Origin: Methylobacterium nodulans ORS 2060 | Lineage (GTDB): Bacteria; Pseudomonadota; Alphaproteobacteria; Rhizobiales; Beijerinckiaceae | Length of the DNA stretch: 64,000 nt | Direction of reading: 5' to 3' | Assembly (NCBI RefSeq): GCF_000022085.1 | Contig: NC_011894.1 | Location: 894,501 to 958,500 of the forward strand | Shown here: positions 52,205 through 61,196 of the stretch, piece by piece | How positions within the stretch are numbered: the stretch's first letter is position 1 | Layout of the letters: each line of letters begins with the position of its first letter | Notes under the pieces: model-generated | The model's input: the letters and a program-made list of their open reading frames with translations, nothing else | The model's database searches: none | Told to the model about the DNA's origin: nothing | Translations under genes and position numbers: made by a program

Positions 52205-53356
52205 ATGAGAGAAACTCTCGCGGTGCAGGAGCCGGCCGTGCGCATCATCCACATTCTCAACCATTGCAATCATGGGCACGGCAACGCACACGTCGCGATC
52301 GACTTGGCCTGCGCGCAAGCCGAGAACGGTTGCGACGTGGTCTATGCGAGCGCGGGCGGCGACTACGAAGGTCTGCTCAAATCAAAGGGCGTTAAAGTCG
52401 TCCATATTACCCAAAAATCTCACAATCCGGCCGTCATAGCCCTCAACCTGCTTAAGCTGATTCGCTTATGTCAGAGATTTAGACCGGACATCCTGCACGC
52501 ACACATGATGACCGGCGCGGCTATTGGCTATATTGCCTCACGGCTGTACAGAACAACACTTATCACAACCGTTCACAATTCTTTCGATCCGCATTCCTTG
52601 TTGATGCGGCTCGGCGACCGCGTGGTGGCCGTGAGCGAAGCCGAGCGGCGCTCGCTTATCGCCCGCGGGTTCAAGGCCGACCGGGTCGAGGTCGTCCTCA
52701 ACGGGCCGAATCTGTCTCCACGCGAAGAGTGGTTGGAGGAGATGCCGTCCGCTCCCGACGTTCGGCGCCCCTGCATCGCCACGGTTTGTGGCCTCCATCG
52801 GAGGAAAGGCGTTCCTGATCTTCTCAGGGCCTTCAAGGAAGCCTGCGCGACCAGCGCGGACTGGACGCTGAACATCGTGGGCGAAGGCCCCGACAGGGAG
52901 GATCTAGAGCAGTTGGCGAGCGAGCTGGGATTGGATGGCAAGGTCCGGTTCCTCGGGAGCATCCCGCGGCCGAAAGCGATCCTGCGGCAGACCGACATCT
53001 TCGTGCTGGCCTCCTACGCCGATCCGTGCAGCCTCGCCTTGGCGGAGGCGCTGTTCGCCGGGTGCGCAACGGTCGCGACCGCGGTCGGCGGCACGCCCGA
53101 GCTTCTCGGCGGCGGCGCCCATGGCGTGCTCGTGCCGCCCGGCCGGCCCGACGCCCTCGCCGCCGCGCTGAGCCGGCTGATGTCGGATCCCGCCGAGATG
53201 GCCAGCCGGCGCAGCCAAGCCCTCACGGCAGCCGGAAAGCTTACGATCCACCGCGTGCGCCAAGAGTACGATGCCCTCTATCGTCGTGCGATCGACAAGG
53301 CGCTCTCGAGCGACGGAAGGGGTTTTTCGGAAGCGGGAGCGACGAGGCGCTCGTAG
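52205..53356 (+). CDS. Family GT4 glycosyltransferase
   Basis: A 383-residue GT-B enzyme: RIIHILNHCNHGHGNAHVAI, RPDILHAHMMTGAAIGYIAS and TTVHNSFDPHSLLMRLGDRV in the acceptor domain, and CGLHRRKGVPDLLRAFKEAC and the C-terminal YADPCSLALAEALFAGCATV in the nucleotide-sugar domain. The first glutamate of the usual E-x7-E motif is an aspartate here (D-x7-E). The stretch 52380-52600 is lower in GC than the surroundings. The ATG at 52205 is chosen; a TTG at 52157 is possible. It is the last gene before the right-hand duplication. Confidence 0.85.
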   Translation: MRETLAVQEPAVRIIHILNHCNHGHGNAHVAIDLACAQAENGCDVVYASAGGDYEGLLKSKGVKVVHITQKSHNPAVIALNLLKLIRLCQRFRPDILHAHMMTGAAIGYIASRLYRTTLITTVHNSFDPHSLLMRLGDRVVAVSEAERRSLIARGFKADRVEVVLNGPNLSPREEWLEEMPSAPDVRRPCIATVCGLHRRKGVPDLLRAFKEACATSADWTLNIVGEGPDREDLEQLASELGLDGKVRFLGSIPRPKAILRQTDIFVLASYADPCSLALAEALFAGCATVATAVGGTPELLGGGAHGVLVPPGRPDALAAALSRLMSDPAEMASRRSQALTAAGKLTIHRVRQEYDALYRRAIDKALSSDGRGFSEAGATRRS

Positions 53357-53848
53357 CAGCGCGTGGCCGCCTCTTGGTCGTTCTTCGCGTGGCCGGGCGG
53401 CTTCGCACCCGACCGCCGTCCGGCATCATCCCTGCGCAATCCGGTGCGGAAGCGGCTGCGCCGTCTCGTGACCCCACCGCCGGCCTTGGCCAACCCTTCG
53501 GGCGACGTCCTGCTCGCTACCGTCCAAGGGCCATTCGATCGGCGCTCCGCACAGGAGCAGACTTCGCCTTCGTCCGCTGCCCATCTTCCGACGCCGTCAG
53601 GAAAACCCCGACAGATTGACCAATCTAACCTTACACCAAGAACCCCGAAATAGGCTGGGCAACAATCTCCCCCTTTGATAGTTAATTTGTTGCTAACGCA
53701 CAACACAGCGCGTGAAGCCTGCCCGACCGGGAAACCAACACCTGAACCGCAGCGCCGGTCCGGCCGGCTGCGCGGCTCGTTTCGGATCAGGCCTCGGGCT
53801 CTGCCGGGCGGGGGGTACCGGCCATTCGGCGTGGAGGACTGTCTGCTC
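53357..53848. other. Spacer and right-copy promoter region
   Basis: 53357-53552 shows no gene. From 53553 the sequence is the right copy of the duplication and carries the same exoY upstream region as 32833-33128. Confidence 0.5.
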
Positions 53849-54526
53849 ATGAAAAGCATGCCCGAGTCTTCGGCTGTCGAAGCGGCGGGGCTGCCGCGCT
53901 CCGCGGCCACGCCTGCGGCTCACCGCCTGAAACGGGCGGTCGACGTCGTGGCGGCGACGCTCGCCCTGGTCCTGTTGAGCGTCCTGCTCGCGATGACCGC
54001 CCTGGCCATCCTGATCCTGGAAGGGCGACCGATCCTCATCCGGCACCAGCGCATTGGCCGCAACGGCGCCCGCTTTGCGTGCCTGAAGTTTCGCACCATG
54101 GTGGTGAACGCGGACGAGGTTCTGACGCGCCATCTCGCCGAGGACCCAGCCGCTCTGTGCGAATGGCACGCCCGGCGCAAGCTCACGCGCGATCCCCGCG
54201 TGACCCCGCTCGGGCGCGTCTTGCGCGAGACCAGTCTCGACGAGCTTCCCCAACTCATCAACATCCTTCGCGGCGAGATGAGCCTTGTCGGTCCACGCCC
54301 CATCGTGGCCGAAGAAATTCCGCGCTATGGTGCCGCTTTCGCCGACTACAAATCCGTCAGGCCGGGCCTGACCGGCTTGTGGCAATGCAGCGGACGGAAT
54401 GACGTCAGCTACGAGCAGCGGGTGAAGCTGGATCGAGCCTACGTCCGGACATGGTCCCTGATGCAGGACATTCGGATCATCTTGCGGACCATCCCGGCCG
54501 TGATCAGCTCGCGTGGGGTCTACTAG
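53849..54526 (+). CDS. exoY: Undecaprenyl-phosphate sugar phosphotransferase (ExoY type), copy 2
   Basis: Residue-for-residue identical to the 225-residue protein at 33129-33806, with the same 296-base leader, so it should have the same activity and initiate repeat-unit synthesis. Unlike copy 1 it has no ExoX-like gene divergent from it: its left neighbour is a GT4 gene on the same strand. The identity of both genes and leaders implies a recent duplication or continuing gene conversion. Confidence 0.93.
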   Translation: MKSMPESSAVEAAGLPRSAATPAAHRLKRAVDVVAATLALVLLSVLLAMTALAILILEGRPILIRHQRIGRNGARFACLKFRTMVVNADEVLTRHLAEDPAALCEWHARRKLTRDPRVTPLGRVLRETSLDELPQLINILRGEMSLVGPRPIVAEEIPRYGAAFADYKSVRPGLTGLWQCSGRNDVSYEQRVKLDRAYVRTWSLMQDIRIILRTIPAVISSRGVY

Positions 54527-54626
54527 AGCAGAAGCCAGTCAGAGTGGACCGGCTTCGGCTCCAGGCGTTTGAGCTTGCCGCGTTGTCTGCGACGAACCGG
54601 CATCCTCGTCGTCGGAAAATGCTCCA
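54523..54626. repeat. Dispersed CTAGAG repeat, copy 8 (inside right duplication)
   Basis: Identical to 33803-33906. It overlaps the exoY stop codon. Confidence 0.75.
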
Positions 54627-54659
54627 GGCAGGACCACAGATGATCCGCGGCAGCATGGA

Positions 54660-54945
54660 TTGTGTGCGTGCGGGCGCGCTTCGCAGCGCGCATCTCGGTA
54701 CGAAGACCGGGCGGCAAAATCCGGAACGCGACTCGGCCACTCACGGATCGCCAATCCGATCTTCATTGATCGCGGGGGCGATCCGTCGCTCGCCCGCTCA
54801 CCGTTGCAGTTTGGAGGGAGCATGACGGCAACCTCGCGCGGCCGCCGCGGCCGGGACCGTTCGTCGATCGCGCGGACGGTGGCGGGGCAATGTGATCGGC
54901 CTGAGGGACCTCGCGACCGGACGCCTCATGGCCAACCCTGCGCCG
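54660..54945 (+). pseudogene. GT2 glycosyltransferase remnant
   Basis: In shifting frames the sequence reads ALRSAHLGTKTGRQ, then GTRLGHSRIANPIF and, further on, PFVDRADG, NVIGLRDLATGRLM. This parallels the C terminus of the GT2 protein at 46010-46903 (LRGVHLGVKAGRQTGTRLGY, PYVDRRGRVIGNLLGLIDLL). It begins within a few bases of the right border of the duplication, so a GT2 gene was cut there and has since decayed. Confidence 0.6.
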
Positions 54946-55397
54946 CATCATCGAGCGGCGGCCAGGGCCAGCCGACCGAATACACGACCGGCTGGCCATC
55001 GCCGTCCGGCCAACAAATGTCATCTCAGTCGCTTTCGAGCTCTGTACGGAAAATCCTGACATTCGACCTGGGCCGAGCCAAAGCTCTTCGGTAGACAGAA
55101 GCCTTCACTGAAGGCATGTAGACTTAGGCGCAATTCGCCAGCATGACGTTTCGCGAGCAGCCGATGCGACTGCGAGACCCTTGTATATGCGCCAAATGAA
55201 ATCATGGCCGGCGAGCCATTTGGCGCTAGCAATGTTTGCGCTCATGGATCTGCCGACACGAAGTTGGTCGAGTTCATTGTAGGGAGTCGGATGATCGCGC
55301 CACGACCGCCGCGGCGCACGACACTGCGGGTGTCGAGCATCCCTGATCGCTCAAGGAGCTTTTCGGCAGCAGAGGCGCCGTGATGAGGAGGCATGGG
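54946..55397. other. Spacer upstream of the epimerase
   Basis: About 450 bases with no gene recognised. The section 55080-55230 is slightly AT-richer and may hold the promoter of the epimerase-aminotransferase-manC run. Confidence 0.4.
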
Positions 55398-56357
55398 ATG
55401 CGCGTATTGATCACAGGTGGCGCGGGTTACATCGGAACGAGCTTGATCACCCATCTGCTCCACCAGGGTCACGAGGCGGTCTGTCTCGACCCGCATGCCC
55501 ACGAACTTCCGGCCCTGCTCGACTTCCCGGAGCCCAACGCGACGAATATCGAAGCCGTGGTTGGCTCGGTGCTGGACGGCGATCTGGTCGCTAGGCTCGC
55601 CAGAAGCTGCGATGGCATCGTTCACCTCGCTGCCCTCGTCGGGGCGCCCGCGTGCGACGCGGATCCCGAGCAGGCGCGGCGGCTCAACATCGACGGCACA
55701 CGCTCTCTCGTCGCGGCAGCCCCCAGGGACATCCCGCTCGTCGTGGCCAGCACCTGCAGCGTGTACGGACGGGTCCGCGCGGCGATCTGCACGGAGGAGG
55801 AACCGACTTCCCCCCTCTCGCTCTACGCGGAGACCAAAGCCGTTGCGGAGCGTCTGGTGACGGAACGGGGCGGAGTCGCTCTGCGCTTCGTCACCCTCTA
55901 CGGCGTCTCGCCGCGGTTCCGATGGGATTTGTTGCTGCACACCTTCCTGCGGCTCGCCGCGCGAGGGGAGCGTCTCGATCTTTTCGATCCTGGGGCCTAC
56001 CGCCCGCTGCTGCACGTTCATGATGCGGCAAGGGCCCTGTTGTTCAGCCTGGAGCAGTTCCCGCGCTTGAGCGGCTCGATCTTCAACGTCGCGTGTACCG
56101 CCCCGGCTCTGACCAAGCTCCAGCTTGCCGAGAGCATCCGCCGTTTCGTTCCTTTTGAAATCAATATGGACGCACAAAATTTCGATCCAGATCAGCGTGA
56201 TTACAGGGTGTCTTCTGAAAAGATTGAGGCCATGGGTTACTGGTGGACTGTCGATTTCGATCGCGCTTTGCCCATAATCTTCGACAGGGTGTGCCGCAGT
56301 CTTGGACAGGAGAACCAGATATGGCCATTCGAGTACCGCTGTCGACGGTCAGCCTGA
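55398..56357 (+). CDS. NAD-dependent epimerase/dehydratase (UDP-glucose 4-epimerase-like)
   Basis: A 319-residue extended SDR: MRVLITGGAGYIGTSLITHL (NAD motif), HLAALVGAPACDADPEQARR, the active site STCSVYG plus YAETKAVAE (Y-x3-K), and the C-terminal YRPLLHVHDAARAL. It should interconvert or dehydrate a nucleotide sugar for EPS. An AGGAGG site stands seven bases before the ATG at 55398; a GTG six codons earlier is less likely. It overlaps the aminotransferase gene by 37 bases. Confidence 0.88.
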   Translation: MRVLITGGAGYIGTSLITHLLHQGHEAVCLDPHAHELPALLDFPEPNATNIEAVVGSVLDGDLVARLARSCDGIVHLAALVGAPACDADPEQARRLNIDGTRSLVAAAPRDIPLVVASTCSVYGRVRAAICTEEEPTSPLSLYAETKAVAERLVTERGGVALRFVTLYGVSPRFRWDLLLHTFLRLAARGERLDLFDPGAYRPLLHVHDAARALLFSLEQFPRLSGSIFNVACTAPALTKLQLAESIRRFVPFEINMDAQNFDPDQRDYRVSSEKIEAMGYWWTVDFDRALPIIFDRVCRSLGQENQIWPFEYRCRRSA

Positions 56358-57421
56358 GCGAGCGCGAACATCTCTACGTACGCGAAGCGATGGAGAGTTC
56401 GATGATCTCGTCGGCCGGGCCAGCGGTGCGGGCCTTCGAGGCTGCGCTCGCCAGCCGTCTCGAGGTCGCTCATGTGGTGGCAACCTCATCCGGAACCTGC
56501 GCACTCGAACTTGCGTTGCGTGCGCTCGCGGTCGGGCCGGGCGACGAGGTGCTCGTCCCGGCGCTGACCTTCGCGTCGCCTGTTGCGGCCGTGCTTCTCG
56601 TCGGAGCAACGCCCATCCTCGTCGACGTGAGCGAAGCGACATGGACCATCGACCCGGTCGAGGCCCGACGCCATCGCACCCGGCGCACGAAGGCCATCAT
56701 CGCCGTCGACGTCTTCGGGCATCCGTCCGACTACGACGCTCTCGCAGCGCTGGACCTGCCGATCATCGAGGATGCCGCCGAGGCCGCCGGTGCCCGCTAC
56801 AAAGGCCGCCCGGTCGGATCTCTGGGGGACATCGCGATCCTGAGCTTTCACGCGAACAAGGTGATCGCGACGGGCGAGGGAGGCTGCGTGGCGACCAACG
56901 ATCCGCTCCTCGCCGAGCGCGCGCGCTGCCTTGGAAATTTCGGGATGAGTCCCGCACTCCGATACTGGCACGAAGTCCCGGGTCACAATCACCGCATGTC
57001 CAACCTCGTGGCGGCGGTCGGCCTCGCCCAGACGGAGCGATGGGACGAGTTGATCGCAGCGCGCGCGGAGGTCGCGCGGTTCTACGATGCGGCGCTCGCG
57101 GGCACGCCGGTGACGCGCCGGCCCGTGGCGGACTGGGCCGAGGAGGCGACGTGGCTCTACACGATCGCCTCCGAGCGCCGCACCGAGATCCTGGACGCCT
57201 GCGCGGCCGCGGGGATCGATGCGCGCGCGATCTGGCCGGCCGTTCCTGATCAGCCGGCGTTCCGGGCCTTCGCGCAAGGGCACTACCCGGTCGCCCGATG
57301 GCTGAGCGGGACCGCGCTGTGGCTTCCCACCAGTGCATCGCTCTCGATTGCCGATCTCGGCGAAGTGGCGGCAGCCGTCTTTGGCGCTCTCGCCTGTGAA
57401 CCTGCCGCTGCCCACGCCTGA
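56321..57421 (+). CDS. DegT/DnrJ/EryC1-family sugar aminotransferase (perosamine synthetase-like)
   Basis: A 366-residue PLP enzyme: GPAVRAFEAALASRLEVAHV, VATSSGTCALELALRALAVG, GDEVLVPALTFASPVAAVLL, IIEDAAEAAGARYKG (PLP ring Asp) and LSFHANKVIATGEGGCVATN with the Schiff-base lysine. Members convert keto-sugars to amino-sugars; with ManC next door, GDP-perosamine is plausible but unproven. The ATG at 56321 has AGGAG upstream and lies inside the epimerase 3' end, so translation is coupled. Confidence 0.9.
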   Translation: MAIRVPLSTVSLSEREHLYVREAMESSMISSAGPAVRAFEAALASRLEVAHVVATSSGTCALELALRALAVGPGDEVLVPALTFASPVAAVLLVGATPILVDVSEATWTIDPVEARRHRTRRTKAIIAVDVFGHPSDYDALAALDLPIIEDAAEAAGARYKGRPVGSLGDIAILSFHANKVIATGEGGCVATNDPLLAERARCLGNFGMSPALRYWHEVPGHNHRMSNLVAAVGLAQTERWDELIAARAEVARFYDAALAGTPVTRRPVADWAEEATWLYTIASERRTEILDACAAAGIDARAIWPAVPDQPAFRAFAQGHYPVARWLSGTALWLPTSASLSIADLGEVAAAVFGALACEPAAAHA

Positions 57422-57655
57422 TCTCGCTTCCGGCTGTCTCGCACGGAGCCCAGAGGCCACGCTTTGTGTTCGCCCGGCGGGAAGGGCTTACGAGCGCGCA
57501 ATCGCGTCTTTAAGCCGATTGAAGCGCTCGATGTTGTGCGGATGGCAGAGTTGCCTGTCCGAGCGGGCCACGCAGGGACGCGCTCCCGATCCGGCTGGAC
57601 CGCTCCTTTCTCGGGGAAGCCGGCCGATCCACCAACCCGAGACGATGGAGACACC

Positions 57656-59092
57656 ATGGGCGATCTCATCCATCCCGTGATCCTGTGCGGTGGATCGGGC
57701 ACCCGGCTGTGGCCCGCCTCGCGCGAGTGTCACCCCAAGCAGTTCATCCCGCTCGCGGAGACGGACCGGTCGTCCTTCCAGGCCACCGCCCTGCGCTTGG
57801 CGGATGCGGGCGTCTTCGCGCGCCCGACCGTCATCACGGCGCAGGACGCGCGCTTCATCGTGGGCGAGCAGCTCGCGGCGGTGGGCGTCAGGGCGGACAT
57901 CCTGCTCGAGCCGCAGCGCCGCGACTCGGCCGCCGCCGTCGCGGTGGCGGCGCTCTACGCCGCGCGGTCCGACCGCGAGGCTCTGGTGCTGATCCTGGCG
58001 GCCGACCACGTGGTGGGCGACACGGAGGCCTTCGTGGCGGCGGCCCGCACCGCCGCGGTCGCGGCCCGCGACGGCCACATCATGACGCTCGGCATCACGC
58101 CGACCGGCCCCGCCACCGCCTACGGCTACATCCAGCCCGGGGATCCGCTGCCGGGCCGGGCCGGGGCGGAGGGGGCCTACGCCGTCGCGCGCTTCCTGGA
58201 GAAGCCGGACGCCGCCCGCGCGGCCGGCCTGATCGCCGAGGGCGCGCTGTGGAACAGCGGCTACTTCCTGTTCCGGGCCGACGTGATGCTCGACGAGCTG
58301 CGCGCCCACGCCCCGGCCGTGCTGGAGGCCGCGGAGCACGCCCTCGACCAAGCCAGCCGCGATCTCGACTTCGTGCGCCTCGATCCGGCCGCCTTCGCGC
58401 GCGCGCCGCAGATCTCGATCGACTACGCGGTGATGGAGCAGACCCGCCGCTCGGGCGTGCTGCCGGTGCGCTTCCCGTGGTCGGACATCGGCACCTGGGG
58501 GGCGCTGTGGGAGGTGTCGGCCCGGGACGCGGCCGGGAACGCCCTGCGCGGCCGGGTGGCGGTGCGGGAGACCCGCAACAGCCTCGTGCACAGCGCCGGC
58601 GACGTCCTGACGGCGGTGGTCGGGCTCGAGGACGTGGTGGTGGTGACGACGCCGGATGCCGTGCTGGTGACGACGCGGGACGGGGGCGGGGCGGTGAAGG
58701 CGCTGGTGGAAGACCTGCGCGCCCGCGGCGAGCCGGAAGCGGACGCGCACCGGCTGATGTACCGGCCCTGGGGCTCCTACCAGCGCATCGACCTCGGCCA
58801 GCGCTTCCAGGTGAAGCGGATCACCGTCAAGCCGGGCGGGCGGCTGTCGCTGCAGAAGCACTATCACCGGGCGGAGCACTGGGTGGTGGTGCGCGGCACG
58901 GCGGAGGTGACGGTGGACGAGCGGGTGACGCTGGTGCACGAGAACGAGGCGATCTACCTGCCGATCGGCTGCGTGCACCGCCTGGTCAATCCCGGCAAGA
59001 TCCCGCTGGAGCTGATCGAGGTCCAGGTCGGCAGCTACACCGGCGAGGACGATATCGTCCGCATCGAGGACGTCTACGGCCGCGGCGGGTAG
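57656..59092 (+). CDS. manC: Mannose-1-phosphate guanylyltransferase / mannose-6-phosphate isomerase
   Basis: A 478-residue bifunctional enzyme that makes GDP-mannose. The guanylyltransferase domain shows PVILCGGSGTRLWPASR, HPKQFIPL, LILAADHVV, FLEKPD, LWNSGYFLFRADVML and FPWSDIGTWGALWE. The C-terminal type II isomerase domain is a cupin with metal ligands in LSLQKHYHRAEHWVVVRGTA and ENEAIYLPIGCVHRL. Full length for the ManC/AlgA family. The ATG at 57656 gives the canonical start. It supplies GDP-mannose to the GT4 transferases. Confidence 0.95.
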   Translation: MGDLIHPVILCGGSGTRLWPASRECHPKQFIPLAETDRSSFQATALRLADAGVFARPTVITAQDARFIVGEQLAAVGVRADILLEPQRRDSAAAVAVAALYAARSDREALVLILAADHVVGDTEAFVAAARTAAVAARDGHIMTLGITPTGPATAYGYIQPGDPLPGRAGAEGAYAVARFLEKPDAARAAGLIAEGALWNSGYFLFRADVMLDELRAHAPAVLEAAEHALDQASRDLDFVRLDPAAFARAPQISIDYAVMEQTRRSGVLPVRFPWSDIGTWGALWEVSARDAAGNALRGRVAVRETRNSLVHSAGDVLTAVVGLEDVVVVTTPDAVLVTTRDGGGAVKALVEDLRARGEPEADAHRLMYRPWGSYQRIDLGQRFQVKRITVKPGGRLSLQKHYHRAEHWVVVRGTAEVTVDERVTLVHENEAIYLPIGCVHRLVNPGKIPLELIEVQVGSYTGEDDIVRIEDVYGRGG

Positions 59093-59343
59093 GGGCCGCG
59101 GCCGGGAGGGCACCGGGAGAGCCGGGCGGTGGACCTGGCCGATCCCGGATGACGTGCGTGGAGCCCTCAGCAGCCCTCATGCTGAGCAACCATTAGCTTG
59201 AGGGCTGAGGGAAATTTTGTGGCCAGCGGGATGGGGCGCGGCTGGGGACGGCGGGGACAAGGCTGCGCCTTGCCCGCAGCCGCCCCCAGCAGCAGGCGCC
59301 GCAGGCTTGGCCTGCTCGTCTGAGGGCTGCGGCGCAGCGGCGC

Positions 59344-60255
59344 TCAGGCGGCCGCCTCCGGCTCGGGCGTGTGCCGCCAGGGGGTGCCGCGCGCCAGCAC
59401 CGTGTTGGCATAGATCAGCAGCTTGCGCGCGCAGGCCACCAGGGCCGGGTTCCAGCGCCAGGCCGCCGGCAGGGCCGCCGCGTAGAGCGCCGTGCGCACC
59501 CCCGCGCGCCCGCCGGCGATCCGCCGCGCGCCCTGGTGCTTGCCCGAGGAGTGGTCGAACGGCGCCAGCCCGGCCAGGCTGGCCGCCTGCGCCCGGCTCA
59601 GGCGGCCCAGCTCCGGCAGGCTCACCAGCAGCGTCACCGCCGTGCGGGCGCCCAGGCCCGGGATGCTCAGCACCAGCTCCAGGCGCGCCGCCAGGTCCGG
59701 CTCCGCCCGCAGCCGCGCCAGCAGCTCCGTGAACGCCTGGGCTCGCCATACCCGCAGGCGGGCGATCTCCTCGGCCAGCCGCGCCTGGATGGCCGCGTCA
59801 CGGGAGGCCGCACGGCGGGTCTTGAGGCGGGCCAGATCGAGCTCGATCTGCTGCAGCAGGCGCAGCGGCTCGGCCAGAGCCGCCAGGCGCGGGTCGGGCG
59901 GGGTGCGCACCGGCCCCTCGTGCGCGGCGGTGCAGGCGGCGATCAGGTGGGCGTCGAGCCGGTCGGTCTTGGCCCGGCGCAGGCGATCGGTGGCATAGGC
60001 GCGCACTTGCCGGGGCTGGAACAGCACCAGGTCGAAGCCGGCCCGGTGCAGAACCGCGCAGACGGCGCGCTCATAGCCGCCGGAAGCCTCCAGGCCGATG
60101 CGGCGGACCGCGTGCTCGGCCAAGTGCGTGATCAGGGCGGCGTGGCCGTCCGGGGTGTTGGCGAAGCGCCAGGAGGCGGGCTGGCCGGTGAGGGCGAGAT
60201 CGAGGCTGTCCTTGCCGATATCGAGACTGGCGCTGGGTGTGGTAGCGTGTGCCAT
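59344..60255 (-). mobile_element. IS110-family transposase, apparently intact
   Basis: A 303-residue DEDD transposase. SASLDIGKDSLDLAL (Asp), RIGLEASGGYERAV (Glu) and KTDRLDAHLIA (two Asp) form the N-terminal catalytic set. The C-terminal Tnp_20 domain has LELVLSIPGLGARTAVTLLV, LAGLAPFDHSSGKHQGARRI with the conserved serine, and VRTALYAAA. The ATG at 60255 (MAHATTPSASLDIGKD) fits the family start. Inverted terminal repeats are not expected in IS110. It lies about 250 bases beyond manC in the opposite direction. Confidence 0.88.
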
Positions 60256-61196
60256 CGTCGTCGACCCTGCCTTGCGAAGCGAACCCTGGGTTCCGGCAAC
60301 CATCCGGGTCCGAGGACGAAGGCCGGTCGCGATCAGGCTCAGCAGCAGCCCACAAGGCTGGGGTGCCGACGATCCGTCGACCGGCCGCCCCACCCTGGAT
60401 GGCCGTCCAGGGTGGGGCATTCCTCAGCGGAACAACGCCACCTTACTCCACCTTTCAAGCGACATCCGGAACTGGACCCTTGGCGTCACGGAAAACTGGA
60501 CCCCTTTCGCCGTTAGATCGCTGATGGGGCAGGCGTGACCGCAGCCTGGACTTGAACGAACGCCTCCAACGCCTGATTCGCCAGCCAATTGGCGATCACG
60601 ACAGTGTCCACCACCTTATGGTTGAGTGCGTTCCGTATGCGCCGCTTATGCGAAAGGGGTGAGGGTCGGAGGTCAGCGGGCTTTCGAGAGGTCCGCTGCA
60701 ACGTGACGAGCCGCAATCCCGGTGGCATTGATCCAAGCTCCGTAGGTGGTGCAGCCCGGCCGCCGGGTGCGGGCGTGGTGCACATTTGCGACACGCCTCC
60801 AAACGATCTTTGCACTCGAACAAAGCACGAACACGACCCCTTCCCTTGCGGCTCAACCTCCGCCACACACCTCGCGTGCAGCGGGCCGGCGCGACGGCAG
60901 TGCGATCAGCAAGCGACTCACAGGGCGGTGCCCTCGGAACAGAGCTGACGCAAAATCCAATCCGCGAGCAGGTGCTGCACCGTTGCCAAGAGCTCCCCGC
61001 CGGAGGGAGATCTGAGGATCGCACGACCCGCAGAGGCTAGCCGGCTCCGACCGCGCGACGCCCATATGCCCGGACAGGACGGGGCGAACCGACGGCAGCA
61101 CCAACCCTCAGGAGCAATCCCGAGGGGTGCTGGCGCTCGCTCGTCTCTCACAGCGATCCGCGCACCGGCACCTCTCTCCACGAGAAGGCGTCCCTC
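60256..61196. other. IS flank and gene-free stretch before the methyltransferase
   Basis: About 940 bases. 60420-60520 carries two GGAACTGGACCC / GGAAAACTGGACCCC-type words, the look of an IS end. The rest shows short open frames on both strands but nothing recognised. Confidence 0.4.

Larger units (their letters stand above)
53553..54654. repeat. 1,102-bp exact direct repeat, right copy
   Basis: Same orientation as 32833-33934, offset exactly 20,720 bases, no mismatch seen. It contains exoY copy 2 with its leader and one CTAGAG repeat. Immediately after its right end begins a truncated GT2 gene. Confidence 0.95.

Noticed and set aside
57488..59113. Very long (541-codon) minus-strand frame antisense to manC, plus a 503-codon plus-strand frame in another phase
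   Set aside because: High-GC shadow of manC: His/Arg/Gly-rich, no recognisable domain, while manC has full motifs and length.
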